Of a DNA stretch of 64,000 nt, positions 9,124 to 18,318 are shown one piece after another (within the stretch, counting starts at the first letter, position 1; each line of letters opens with the position of its first letter). Both the position numbers and the translations under genes were made by a program. Source of the DNA: Clostridium sp. DSM 17811 (lineage in GTDB: Bacteria; Bacillota; Clostridia; Clostridiales; Clostridiaceae); assembly GCF_018861905.1 (NCBI RefSeq), contig NZ_JAHLDU010000011.1, forward strand, positions 62,001-126,000. The letters are read 5' to 3'. The notes under the pieces were generated by a model. It saw only the letters and a list, made by a program, of their open reading frames with translations, was not told the origin of the DNA and made no database searches.

Positions 9124-10707
9124 ATGAAAAAGATGACGAAAATTTCTATAATCACTTTGTTAACGGTATTATTTATAAGCATTTTTTCAGTTGTTGTATT
9201 TGCAGAAGGGGCAAGCGGAGATCCAACAGGTGTAAAAGCGGCTACGGTTAATCAGATAACAGCACAGATTGCTGGTAAACCAACATCTAGTGAAATAACA
9301 ACACAAATTGCAAAAAATACATTGGGTGTTAATTATGTATGGGTTCTAATGACGGGAATGTTAATATTCTTCTTCCAGTGTGGATTTGCAATGGTAGAAA
9401 CAGGTTTCTGTAGATCTAAAAATGCCTTGCATACAATGGCAATGAATTTTATGGTATTTATAGTTGGTGCAATAGGATATTTCTTAGTTGGATTTGCAAT
9501 TCAATTTGGAGGGGTCGGAGGTTGGGCCTCACTTGGATCTGGAGTAGCAACACTAAATCATGAAGTATCTATAGCCGGGTGGGGTATATTTGGTACAAAA
9601 GGATTGGCACTTGCAAGTGGAGGAACTTATGATGTAGGGGTGTATGCATTATTCTTCTTCCAAATGGTATTTATGGATACAACTTGTACAATACCAACTG
9701 GGTCAATGGCGGAAAGAGTTAAATATTCAGTAGTTGTAATAAATTCTTTCTTCGTATCAATGATATTTTATCCTCTATTTGGTAATTGGATGTGGGGTGG
9801 CGGTTGGCTTTCTCAAATGGGTGTAAAGCTAGGACTTGGACATGGTGCAGTGGATTTTGCTGGATCGGCAGTAGTACATTCAATGGGAGGTATGATGGCA
9901 CTTGCAGGTGCAATTGTTATAGGACCTAGAATTGGTAAATTTAGAAAAGATGGAACAGCAGTCGCATTTCCTGGACATGATATACCAATGGCAATAGTCG
10001 GAACTATAATCTTGTTTTTCTGTTGGTTTGCATTTAATGCGGGGAGTACAACTAATGCTACTGATTTAAGACTAGCAATAGTTGCAACTAACACAATGAT
10101 TGCAGGAGCTGTAGGTGGATTTACAGCAATGATGTATATGTGGTTAAGATATGGGAAACCTGATCCGTCAATGATGTGTAATGGAGCTTTAGCAGGACTT
10201 GTTGCAATAACAGCTCCCTGTGCATTTGTAAATGGAATATCATCTTTTATAATTGGGATTATTTCTGGAATACTTGTATGTATATCAGTAAGAGTATTTG
10301 AAGATAAATTCAAAATTGATGATCCTGTTGGTGCAATATCTGTTCATTGTGTTAATGGGGTATTTGGAGTAATCGCTGTAGGGTTGTTTGCAGATGGGAC
10401 CTACGGCGATGGTTTAAATGGAATTAAAGGTGGAGTTATTGGCTTATTTTACGGTGGTGGATTCAAACAATTAGAGGCTCAACTTATATGTGTTGCAGTA
10501 TTGATTGTTTGGGGATTTGGATTATCTTATTTGTTTTATAAGGTGCTTGATAAAACAATGGGGCTTAGAGTATCTGCACAGGTAGAAATAGATGGTTTAG
10601 ATGTTCCAGAGATGGGAATGCTTGCGTACCCAGATTTCGCATTAAATCCTGATAATATTGAAATATCAAGTTCTATAAAGGAAAGAATGATTCATACTAA
10701 AAAATAG
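9124..10707 (+). CDS. amt: Ammonium transporter with N-terminal signal peptide, copy 2
   Basis: A 527-residue Amt, longer than copies 1 and 3. It starts with a signal peptide (charged MKKMTK, then a hydrophobic stretch, and FAEGAS as the likely cleavage site) and an extracytoplasmic segment of about 45 residues before the first core helix. Core motifs are FQCGFAMVETGFCRSKN, FMDTTCTIPTGSMAERV, the pore histidine in DFAGSAVVHSMGG and the second in GAISVHCVNGVFGV. The tail after about 485 is also longer. It belongs to a different Amt subtype from its neighbours, so it was not made by local duplication of them. A PII gene follows. Confidence 0.92.
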   Translation: MKKMTKISIITLLTVLFISIFSVVVFAEGASGDPTGVKAATVNQITAQIAGKPTSSEITTQIAKNTLGVNYVWVLMTGMLIFFFQCGFAMVETGFCRSKNALHTMAMNFMVFIVGAIGYFLVGFAIQFGGVGGWASLGSGVATLNHEVSIAGWGIFGTKGLALASGGTYDVGVYALFFFQMVFMDTTCTIPTGSMAERVKYSVVVINSFFVSMIFYPLFGNWMWGGGWLSQMGVKLGLGHGAVDFAGSAVVHSMGGMMALAGAIVIGPRIGKFRKDGTAVAFPGHDIPMAIVGTIILFFCWFAFNAGSTTNATDLRLAIVATNTMIAGAVGGFTAMMYMWLRYGKPDPSMMCNGALAGLVAITAPCAFVNGISSFIIGIISGILVCISVRVFEDKFKIDDPVGAISVHCVNGVFGVIAVGLFADGTYGDGLNGIKGGVIGLFYGGGFKQLEAQLICVAVLIVWGFGLSYLFYKVLDKTMGLRVSAQVEIDGLDVPEMGMLAYPDFALNPDNIEISSSIKERMIHTKK

Positions 10708-10766
10708 ATGGAAATGTTTATAAGTGTATTTATAATAGCTTTATAAAATAAAAGGGGGTTATGATA

Positions 10767-11129
10767 GTGGAAGAAAAATTTTCAAAGATAGATATTATTA
10801 CATCTTCAAGCAAATTTGAGGAATTGAAGGAAGCCTTAAACGCAATTGGCATCAGCGGCATGACTGTGTCAAATGTTTTAGGATGTGGAATTCAAAAGGG
10901 TCACAAAGAATTTTATCGAGGACTCGCTTTAGATATTAATCTTTTACCTAAATTAAAGGTAGAAATAATAGTGTGTGATATTCCAGTGGACTTGGTTGTG
11001 GAAACAGCAAAAAAAGTACTACACACAGGTAAAATGGGTGATGGAAAGATATTTGTTTATGATGTGAAAAACATTATAAGAATCAGCAATGGGTCTGAAG
11101 GACGAGATGCTCTTCGGTATAACAAATAA
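10767..11129 (+). CDS. glnK: PII nitrogen regulatory protein, copy 2
   Basis: A 120-residue PII protein nearly identical to copy 1, with T-loop GCGIQKGHKEFYRGLALD and no Tyr51. An ATG at 10761 lies only two bases from the GGGGG ribosome-binding site, whereas GTG at 10767 has an eight-base spacing and gives an N-terminus (VEEKFSKIDII) matching the MEEKFSKIDII of the other copies, so GTG is preferred. It follows the signal-peptide-bearing Amt and presumably controls it. Confidence 0.9.
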   Translation: MEEKFSKIDIITSSSKFEELKEALNAIGISGMTVSNVLGCGIQKGHKEFYRGLALDINLLPKLKVEIIVCDIPVDLVVETAKKVLHTGKMGDGKIFVYDVKNIIRISNGSEGRDALRYNK

Positions 11130-11147
11130 TTGCACTTAGAATTAAAG

Positions 11148-11188
11148 AAAAGCAGACCAACTTAATTGCATTAAGTTGGTCTGCTTTT
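11148..11188 (+). terminator. Intrinsic terminator
   Basis: A 19-bp perfect stem (11148-11166 with 11170-11188, loop TGC) ends in a T run after the second PII gene. A diverged version of the same stem follows the third PII gene. Confidence 0.88.
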
Positions 11189-11303
11189 TAGTTGTTATAC
11201 TTTTTTGATAATAAGGCTCTACATAAAATAATAGCTATGAAGAATATATTAAAAAAATAAATAGTATCACTAAATTGTAATTTGATTAATAAAACAAAAA
11301 AGC

Positions 11304-11332
11304 TTGACTTTTGTCACAAAATTAAGTAAAAT
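11304..11332 (+). promoter_or_regulatory. Promoter of the third amt-PII cassette
   Basis: TTGACT (11304-11309), a 17-base spacer, and TAAAAT (11327-11332) match the first cassette in both hexamers and spacing. Confidence 0.7.
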
Positions 11333-11349
11333 GACGCTTATTGGCAAGC

Positions 11350-11384
11350 AAAAATTCATTGCAACTGCAATGAAATTTTTTTTT
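11350..11384 (+). promoter_or_regulatory. Conserved leader hairpin upstream of the third amt
   Basis: AAAAATTC pairs with GAAATTTTT (one bulged A), and ATTGC (11358-11362) pairs with GCAAT (11367-11371) around loop AACT. The hairpin runs straight into a T tract ending at 11384, so it has the shape of an intrinsic terminator between the promoter and the gene. It corresponds to 6707-6738. Confidence 0.55.
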
Positions 11385-11420
11385 GCATTTAGGAATAATA
11401 TTTAATTAGGAGGAATTTCT

Positions 11421-12656
11421 ATGAAGGCAATAAATGCTGCAGATATGTCATTTGTAATTTTTTCAACTTTATTAGTAATGTTAATGACTCCAGGACTCGC
11501 TTTATTTTATGGGGGAATGGTAAGAAGAAAAAATGTACTTAGTATTACAGTACACAGTTATGCGGCAATGGCTATTATATCAATTCAATGGATTTTAATA
11601 GGGTATACGTTATGTTTCGGAAAAGATTTTGCTGGACTTATTGGTAATTTTCAATTTATTGGATTGCAAGGAGTGGGATTTCTTCCAAATAATAATTATG
11701 CGACTACCATTCCACAATCAGTATTTATGTTATTTCAGCTTATGTTTGCAATAATTACTCCCGCTATAATTTCAGGAGCAATTGCTGAGAGAATGAAATT
11801 TTTCGCTTTTACAGTATTCATTTTACTATGGTCAATAATAGTTTACGATCCAATTGCACACTGGGTATGGGGTGCTGGTGGATGGCTTAAAAATCTAGGA
11901 GTATTAGATTTTGCAGGGGGATATGTTGTTGAAATAAGTTCGGGTATTTCAGCACTCGTTGCAGCACTCGTAATAGGAAAGAGAAAAAAGTTAAAAACAA
12001 TTACTCCTCATAATATTCCTATGACAATGTTAGGCGCTGGAATTTTGTGGTTTGGATGGTTTGGATTTAATGCTGGGAGCGCACTAGCAATAAATGGTGT
12101 AGCATTAAATGCATTTATTACAACTAATACATCTGCTGCTGCAGGTATTATATCTTGGAGTATATGTGAGGTAGTAGCTAGAAAAAAGGTTACGTCACTG
12201 GGTATTGCAAGTGGTATGGTTGCAGGACTTGTTGCAATAACACCAGGTGCTGGTTTTGTAAGTCCTATGGCATCGTTATTAATAGGAGGAGTTGGAGGCA
12301 TGTTATGTTTCTTTAGCGTAACGGTATTTAAACAAAGATTCGGTTATGATGATTCCTTAGATGCTTTTGGGTGTCATGGAATTGGAGGCATTTGGGGAGG
12401 ACTAGCTACTGGTATTTTTGCTTCAAAAGCTATAAATTCTGCTGGCGCAAATGGATTAATATATGGTAATATTAAATTAGTAGGAATTCAACTGATTGCA
12501 ATTGTAGCAATTATTGCATACTCAGCAATAATGACATTTATAATATTAAAAGTTATAAGTATATTTATGAGTTTAAGAGTAACAAGTGAAGAAGAAATGG
12601 AAGGACTAGATGTTTCACTACATGGTGAAGAGGCTTATGGTGGAATAGATATTTAA
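11421..12656 (+). CDS. amt: Ammonium transporter, copy 3, with Glu at the first pore-histidine position
   Basis: A 411-residue Amt collinear with copy 1, sharing GLALFYGGMVRRKN, YDPIAHWVWG and DAFGCHGIGG. The first histidine of the twin-His pore motif is Glu171 here (DFAGGYVVEIS; codon GAA at 11931-11933), where copy 1 has CAT. The second pore histidine is kept. In fungal Mep1/Mep3 transporters the same position is Glu and changes transport properties. The frame is intact, so this is a divergent functional copy rather than a decayed one. A PII gene follows. Confidence 0.93.
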   Translation: MKAINAADMSFVIFSTLLVMLMTPGLALFYGGMVRRKNVLSITVHSYAAMAIISIQWILIGYTLCFGKDFAGLIGNFQFIGLQGVGFLPNNNYATTIPQSVFMLFQLMFAIITPAIISGAIAERMKFFAFTVFILLWSIIVYDPIAHWVWGAGGWLKNLGVLDFAGGYVVEISSGISALVAALVIGKRKKLKTITPHNIPMTMLGAGILWFGWFGFNAGSALAINGVALNAFITTNTSAAAGIISWSICEVVARKKVTSLGIASGMVAGLVAITPGAGFVSPMASLLIGGVGGMLCFFSVTVFKQRFGYDDSLDAFGCHGIGGIWGGLATGIFASKAINSAGANGLIYGNIKLVGIQLIAIVAIIAYSAIMTFIILKVISIFMSLRVTSEEEMEGLDVSLHGEEAYGGIDI

Positions 12657-12688
12657 TGAAATAAGTTAAAATAAAAGGGGGTACGGGT

Positions 12689-13051
12689 ATGGAAGAAAAA
12701 TTTTCAAAGATAGATATTATTACATCATCGAGTAAATTTGATGAGTTGAAGGACGCTTTAAATGAAATTGGTGTTAGTGGAATGACTGTATCTAACGTTT
12801 TAGGATGTGGCATGCAAAAGGGCCATAAAGAATTTTATCGTGGTCTTGCCTTAGATATTAATCTTCTACCTAAAATAAAAGTAGAAGTAATAGTTTGTGA
12901 TATTCCTGTAGAATTAGTTGTAGAAACAGCAAAGAAGGTACTTCATACAGGGAAAATGGGTGATGGAAAAATATTTGTTTATGATGTTAAAAATATTATA
13001 AGAATCAGCAATGGTGCTGAAGGTCGAGATGCCCTACGGTATAATAAATAA
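12689..13051 (+). CDS. glnK: PII nitrogen regulatory protein, copy 3
   Basis: A 120-residue PII protein, the partner of the third Amt. The T-loop is GCGMQKGHKEFYRGLALD with Leu at the Tyr51 position, and the B-loop TGKMGDGKIFVYDV is intact. GGGGG lies seven bases before the ATG. Differences from copies 1 and 2 are few and conservative (for example Asp for Glu early on and Met for Ile in the T-loop), so the three PII genes have stayed much more alike than their Amt partners. Confidence 0.92.
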   Translation: MEEKFSKIDIITSSSKFDELKDALNEIGVSGMTVSNVLGCGMQKGHKEFYRGLALDINLLPKIKVEVIVCDIPVELVVETAKKVLHTGKMGDGKIFVYDVKNIIRISNGAEGRDALRYNK

Positions 13052-13063
13052 TTTAATATTAAT

Positions 13064-13092
13064 AGATCAGCTTAATTACATTAAGTTGGTCT
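13064..13092 (+). terminator. Intrinsic terminator
   Basis: A 13-bp stem with G-T pairs (13064-13076 with 13080-13092), followed by a T run. It is related in sequence to the terminator at 11148-11188. Confidence 0.8.
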
Positions 13093-13186
13093 TTTTTTAT
13101 AAAAAAAAGACTTTTTTGCTGTTTATTGATATAATTTTATTAAAACTGAGTTGAAATTTTAAAAAGTATAAAGGGGTCTTTTAATT

Positions 13187-14089
13187 ATGAAATTTGTTAC
13201 GTATATTAACAAAAGTAAGGAAAGCGTAGGAATTATTATTGGACAAAAGGTTATATATATCAATGAAATATACAATGCATTAGGTAAAGCTAGTGTTAGT
13301 TCTATGACTGAACTAATAGAAAGTTTTGAAGAAAACACAGTGGAAAAAATTAAAAATGCTATTAGTAGTAATAATTTTAATTATGTATCATTAAATTCAA
13401 TTCAATTACTTGCTCCAATACCAAACCCCAAAAGAAATATATTTTGCCTTGGCAAAAATTATGTAGATCATGTAAAAGAAATTAAAAAAACTAAAATATC
13501 AGGTACTGGTATTCCAGAATACCCTATATATTTTACTAAAGTAGCATCACCTGCAATTGGAAGTGGTGATTTTATTAAATTTTCTTCAAAAGTTACAGCT
13601 CAGGTAGATTATGAAGTAGAGCTCGCGGTAGTAATTGGAAAAGAAGGAACTGATATTAAACCAGAGAATGTAGAAGAACACATTTTTGGCTACACTATAG
13701 TTAATGATGTTTCAGCTAGAGATTTGCAAGGAAAGCACATTCAATGGTTTAAAGGGAAAAGTTTAGACACATTTTGCCCTATGGGACCATGTCTAGTCCA
13801 TAAAAGCGAAATTAAATTTCCTACAGAGCTAAATATAATATGTAGCGTTAATGGAGAATTAAGGCAAAATTCCAATACAAGAAATTTAATTTTTGATATA
13901 CCATATATCATTAGTGATTTGTCAAAAGGGCTTACTTTAAAACCAGGTGATATAATTAGTACAGGCACTCCAAGTGGTGTTGGTCTAGGATTTGATCCAC
14001 CTAAGGTTTTGAAAAATGAAGATATCGTAGAATGTTATATTGAGAATATAGGCAAATTAGTTAATAAAGTAATCGTTGTTAATGAATAG
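13187..14089 (+). CDS. Fumarylacetoacetate hydrolase (FAH) family protein
   Basis: A 300-residue protein with an N-terminal cap of about 75 residues and a C-terminal FAH catalytic domain. PKRNIFCLGKNYVDH opens the domain, VDYEVELAVVIG supplies the two acidic metal ligands, and NDVSARDLQ the third (Asp). The end shows LKPGDIISTGTPSGVGLG, typical of the family. Members hydrolyse or decarboxylate beta-keto acids such as acylpyruvates and oxaloacetate using Mg or Mn. It has its own ribosome-binding site and terminator and appears to be a single-gene unit, so the neighbours do not define the substrate. Confidence 0.88.
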   Translation: MKFVTYINKSKESVGIIIGQKVIYINEIYNALGKASVSSMTELIESFEENTVEKIKNAISSNNFNYVSLNSIQLLAPIPNPKRNIFCLGKNYVDHVKEIKKTKISGTGIPEYPIYFTKVASPAIGSGDFIKFSSKVTAQVDYEVELAVVIGKEGTDIKPENVEEHIFGYTIVNDVSARDLQGKHIQWFKGKSLDTFCPMGPCLVHKSEIKFPTELNIICSVNGELRQNSNTRNLIFDIPYIISDLSKGLTLKPGDIISTGTPSGVGLGFDPPKVLKNEDIVECYIENIGKLVNKVIVVNE

Positions 14090-14110
14090 ATACAGAAATT
14101 TAGAATAAAT

Positions 14111-14145
14111 TAAAGGCATACTTTTTTTGAGAAGGTATGCCTTTA
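14111..14145. terminator. Bidirectional terminator between FAH and ssuA-like genes
   Basis: TAAAGGCATACTT pairs with AAGGTATGCCTTTA (one G-T pair). T-rich sequence on both sides serves the two convergent genes. Confidence 0.75.
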
Positions 14146-14170
14146 ATTTAATATGTGTGTATTAGCTGTA

Positions 14171-15214
14171 TTATTTTATTTGAGCTAGACCCTTTTCTTT
14201 TAAAACTTTATTTAAAACAGTAATATTAAATAAATCCTTAGTATCGGGTTCGGATTTTAAGAAACCTTCTTTAACTGATGATTTAACAAAATCAAGTACT
14301 GAGTCTTTTTCAGGATCATTTGTAATTGTTAATCGCTTAAAAGCAGCATCTAAAACATCATTAGATATTGATTTTTTAGTTAATTCAGTGATTTGTTTAT
14401 TTACTATTTCCTTAGCTTTATCTGGATTTTTATTAATATATTCAGTTGTCTCTACGTGATTTTTTATAAAAGCTTCAACAATTTGTGGATGATCCTTTAA
14501 AAATTCAGTTCTAACAACTACTACAGCAGTAGTATATTTTCCTTCTCTAAATACATCTTTATAATCTAAAATAATATTTGCACTTGCCTCTTTAATTAGC
14601 CTTGATCCCCAAGGTTCAGGTACTAAAGCTGCATCTATATCTCCCTTTTGTAGTAAGGCTAAAATATCTGCGTTCTCTGCCTGCCTTACTTCTACGGTTC
14701 CACCTTTTGTTTTATCTTTAAGTCCATTGTCAGATAATATTTTCCTAAGAGTTAAATCTTGAGTGTTTCCAAACTGAGGAACTGCGATTTTCTTGCCACT
14801 TAAATCTTTTAAATTCTTAATAATTATGCCTTTTCTAGAGACAAATATTGCTCCTGCATCAGTTGCGCCTGCAATAATTTGAACATCACCTTTAGATTTT
14901 ACAAAAGCATTTATAGCTGGTCCGGGTCCTATATATCCAATATCTATAGCTCCTGCAAAAAGTGCCTCTACTTCTGCGGGTCCTGCATTAAATAGTTTCC
15001 AATCTATTTTGTTCGCTGCTCCTATAGCCTTTTGAAAAGTACCTTGATCGCGGCCTACAAGCGCTTGTGCATGGGTTATGTTTGGAAAATATCCAACTCT
15101 AACATTAACAGCCTCACCTTTTGTTTCTTTTGATGAGCAGCCTGAAAATGTCCCAATAATTGAGATACCTAGTAATAATGCGATTGAAAATTTGAAAACT
15201 TTTGAATTTTTCAT
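14171..15214 (-). CDS. ssuA: Solitary SsuA/TauA/NrtA-family substrate-binding lipoprotein
   Basis: A 347-residue binding protein of the NMT1/SsuA fold, with a lipoprotein signal peptide (lipid Cys in GTFSGCSS). VGYFPNITHAQALVGRDQG, FNAGPAEVEALFAGAIDIGYIGPGP and ALVPEPWGSRL are typical of sulfonate, taurine or nitrate binders. It is the same length as, and highly similar to, the binding protein at 45908-46951, but no permease or ATPase is nearby. It probably delivers its ligand to the ssuBC transporter encoded at 47-48.5 kb. Family members in clostridial sulfate loci may carry sulfate rather than sulfonates. Promoter and operator sequence upstream point to sulfur control. Confidence 0.85.
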   Translation of the reverse strand: MKNSKVFKFSIALLLGISIIGTFSGCSSKETKGEAVNVRVGYFPNITHAQALVGRDQGTFQKAIGAANKIDWKLFNAGPAEVEALFAGAIDIGYIGPGPAINAFVKSKGDVQIIAGATDAGAIFVSRKGIIIKNLKDLSGKKIAVPQFGNTQDLTLRKILSDNGLKDKTKGGTVEVRQAENADILALLQKGDIDAALVPEPWGSRLIKEASANIILDYKDVFREGKYTTAVVVVRTEFLKDHPQIVEAFIKNHVETTEYINKNPDKAKEIVNKQITELTKKSISNDVLDAAFKRLTITNDPEKDSVLDFVKSSVKEGFLKSEPDTKDLFNITVLNKVLKEKGLAQIK

Positions 15215-15242
15215 TTTGTCCCCCTTATATTAATTATTTCAC

Positions 15243-15262
15243 AATCCTAGTATTGCGGTATG
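15243..15262 (-). promoter_or_regulatory. Operator-like site upstream of the solitary ssuA
   Basis: AATCCTAGTATTGCGGTATG (plus strand) shares the AATCCTA half and the TATG end with the site at 20088-20107. It lies between the -10 box and the gene. Confidence 0.45.
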
Positions 15263-15287
15263 TTTAATATGATATGTAATAGTTAAT

Positions 15288-15316
15288 ATATTAGTTCCTA
15301 AATAAAAATATGTCAA
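15288..15316 (-). promoter_or_regulatory. Promoter of the solitary ssuA
   Basis: On the minus strand TTGACA (15311-15316) and TAATAT (15288-15293) are 17 bases apart, about 75 bases upstream of the start codon. Confidence 0.65.
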
Positions 15317-15471
15317 TAGTTTATTTTTTTATAAATATGTTGCAATTCCGGTTGAAACATAGTAATATACTAGGAATAGTAGGTATTGAATAGTTTGAAA
15401 GTTCAAAAAATATAACAGTAAGAGGAAGGCGGTGAAAACTATTTGAGAATAGGGGGTTAGAGGATTCTTGA

Positions 15472-15756
15472 ATGGCGAGGGCTATGAGTATGTTAATTGT
15501 AGGTGGGGATAATATTGAAGTAATAAATTGCAATCTTTGTAAATATGGATATTGTGTATCTAAACACATAAGTGGTCGTAAGAACAAACATAAATGTATC
15601 GAAATTCCTAAAGACATTGATTTAATTTTAGTTTTAACCGATTTTGTTAGCCATGGAGTAAGTAATCATATAAAAAAAGAGTCGAAAAGGCTTGGTATAA
15701 AGACTATATATTCAAAACGCTCATGGTCCTGTGTTGAAAGTTCATTAGTGGTATAA
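15472..15756 (+). CDS. DUF2325 family protein
   Basis: A 94-residue cytoplasmic protein. MLIVGGDN at the start, a central KHKCIEIPKDIDLILVLTDFVSH, and SNHIKKESKRLGIKTIYSKRSW match the small DUF2325 domain, whose biochemical role is unknown. AGAGG lies eight bases before the ATG at 15472; later in-frame ATGs at 15484 and 15490 are possible starts. Five cysteines (CNLCKYGYC early on, one mid-protein and one near the end) could suggest metal or redox chemistry. It lies between a sulfur-controlled lipoprotein and a hydrolase with no clear operon link. Confidence 0.7.
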   Translation: MARAMSMLIVGGDNIEVINCNLCKYGYCVSKHISGRKNKHKCIEIPKDIDLILVLTDFVSHGVSNHIKKESKRLGIKTIYSKRSWSCVESSLVV

Positions 15757-15805
15757 ATAGAGTTTAAATACATAAAAATATAACAATAAAAGGGGGCATA
15801 CTTGA

Positions 15806-16576
15806 ATGCAGAAGGTAGTTGAAATTGATAGTGAGAATTTAAGGCTTAGGGGCATGCTTCATATTCCTGAAAATATAAATAATAAGGTACCGATAGTTAT
15901 AATATTTCACGGGTTTTGTGGTGATAAAATGGGTCCACACTTCATATTTGTAAAGTTATCTAGATTACTTGAAAAGGCTGGAATAGCGTGTATAAGGTTT
16001 GACTTCGCAGGAAGTGGTGAAAGTGATGGAGATTTTATAGATATGACTATGGATACCGAGTTAAAAGATGCAAATAACATTTTAAATTATGTAAGAACAT
16101 TAGATTTTGTAGATAATGACAGAATTGGAATTGTAGGGTTAAGCATGGGAGGTGCGATTGCTAGCATGCTTGCAGGAGAAAGGAAAAGTGATATAGAAAC
16201 ATTGTGCTTATGGGCACCTGCAGGAAATATGGGTGAAATAATTTTAGAGAAACATTATATTGGGGCGGGTTTTGAGGAATTTATGCAAAATGGCTATTTT
16301 GATGTTGAAGGATTACTTGTAGGGACGAAATTTGTGGATAATGTTAAAAATATAAAAATATATGAAAAAGCAGCTGAATATGATAAAAAATCTCTTATAA
16401 TCCATGGAGACAAAGACGATGTAGTTTCATTAAGTGCATCGCAAAAGTATATCGATTTTTGGGGAGATTCCTCTTTATTTAAAGTGATTAACGGAGCAAA
16501 TCATACCTTTGACAAACGTGAGTGGGAAGAACAGGTAATTGATAGTACAATAGAATTTATAGAAAAACAACTTTAA
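15806..16576 (+). CDS. Alpha/beta hydrolase, cinnamoyl/feruloyl esterase-like
   Basis: A 256-residue soluble hydrolase. IIFHGFCGDK forms the oxyanion region, the nucleophile is Ser in GLSMGGAIA (about residue 115), the acid Asp is in IIHGDKDDVV and the catalytic His in GANHTF. The pattern resembles Est1E/cinnamoyl esterase-like serine hydrolases. No signal peptide is seen, so it acts in the cytoplasm. It follows the DUF2325 gene by 49 bases with its own GGGGG site and may be co-transcribed. Physiological substrate unknown. Confidence 0.85.
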   Translation: MQKVVEIDSENLRLRGMLHIPENINNKVPIVIIFHGFCGDKMGPHFIFVKLSRLLEKAGIACIRFDFAGSGESDGDFIDMTMDTELKDANNILNYVRTLDFVDNDRIGIVGLSMGGAIASMLAGERKSDIETLCLWAPAGNMGEIILEKHYIGAGFEEFMQNGYFDVEGLLVGTKFVDNVKNIKIYEKAAEYDKKSLIIHGDKDDVVSLSASQKYIDFWGDSSLFKVINGANHTFDKREWEEQVIDSTIEFIEKQL

Positions 16577-16612
16577 TTAATCATATTATTTACAAAAAAA
16601 TCAATAATATTC

Positions 16613-16641
16613 TTGACATTATATTAAAATAGTATTATTAT
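16613..16641 (+). promoter_or_regulatory. Promoter of the S-box/metY unit
   Basis: TTGACA (16613-16618) and TATTAT (16636-16641) are 17 bases apart. The promoter lies about 120 bases upstream of the SAM riboswitch aptamer. Confidence 0.6.
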
Positions 16642-16660
16642 AATAACAACATACAAATAA

Positions 16661-16680
16661 ACATATATGAATACTTGGTA
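16661..16680 (+). promoter_or_regulatory. Operator-like site downstream of the metY promoter
   Basis: ACATATATGAATACTTGGTA shares ATATGAATACT with the sites at 20088 and 27768, again about 20 bases after the -10 box. Confidence 0.4.
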
Positions 16681-16763
16681 TTAATAACATGCAACACTTA
16701 ATAGTAAGTATAAAAAATTTATAATCATAGCGAATAATGTTAAAAGTACAACTAAATAAAAAC

Positions 16764-16922
16764 TTCTTATCAAGAGTGGTGGAGGGACTGGCCCTATGAA
16801 ACCCGGCAACCTAATTTAAATTAAAGGTGCTAATTCCAGTAGGTTTAAACCTTGAAGATGGGAAGCTAATAGACAGGTAAATTATCCTTCTATAGCTAGC
16901 CTATAGGGGGATTTTGTTTTAT
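16764..16922 (+). ncRNA. SAM-I (S-box) riboswitch with terminator
   Basis: P1 is CTTCTTATC (16764-16772) pairing with GATGGGAAG (16857-16865). Between them are the conserved S-box blocks AGAGTGG, GGAGGGACTGGCCC and ATGAAACCCGGCAACC, and the GGTGCTAATTCC region. An intrinsic terminator follows (16884-16895 with 16901-16912, then T-rich to 16922). SAM binding should stabilise the aptamer and let the terminator form, lowering metY expression when methionine/SAM is plentiful. Confidence 0.95.
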
Positions 16923-16981
16923 TTAAAAGTTTTAAATCATAGCGGTATTTTTATCATACAAAATATTAAAATCAAAAATAA

Positions 16982-18289
<1,308 letters not shown>

Positions 18290-18318
18290 TATAAAGTATT
18301 ATTTAAAACTAAATATGA

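Noticed and set aside
9813-10313. 166-codon frame on the minus strand inside the second amt
   Set aside because: It is the complement of a conserved Amt coding region, has no ribosome-binding site, and its composition is that of a shadow frame.
15370-15400. Another sulfur-type operator (ATACTAGGAATAGTAGGTATT) before the DUF2325 gene
   Set aside because: It has some resemblance, but I could not place a promoter next to it and the DUF2325 gene has no evident sulfur role, so it was not counted in the motif set.
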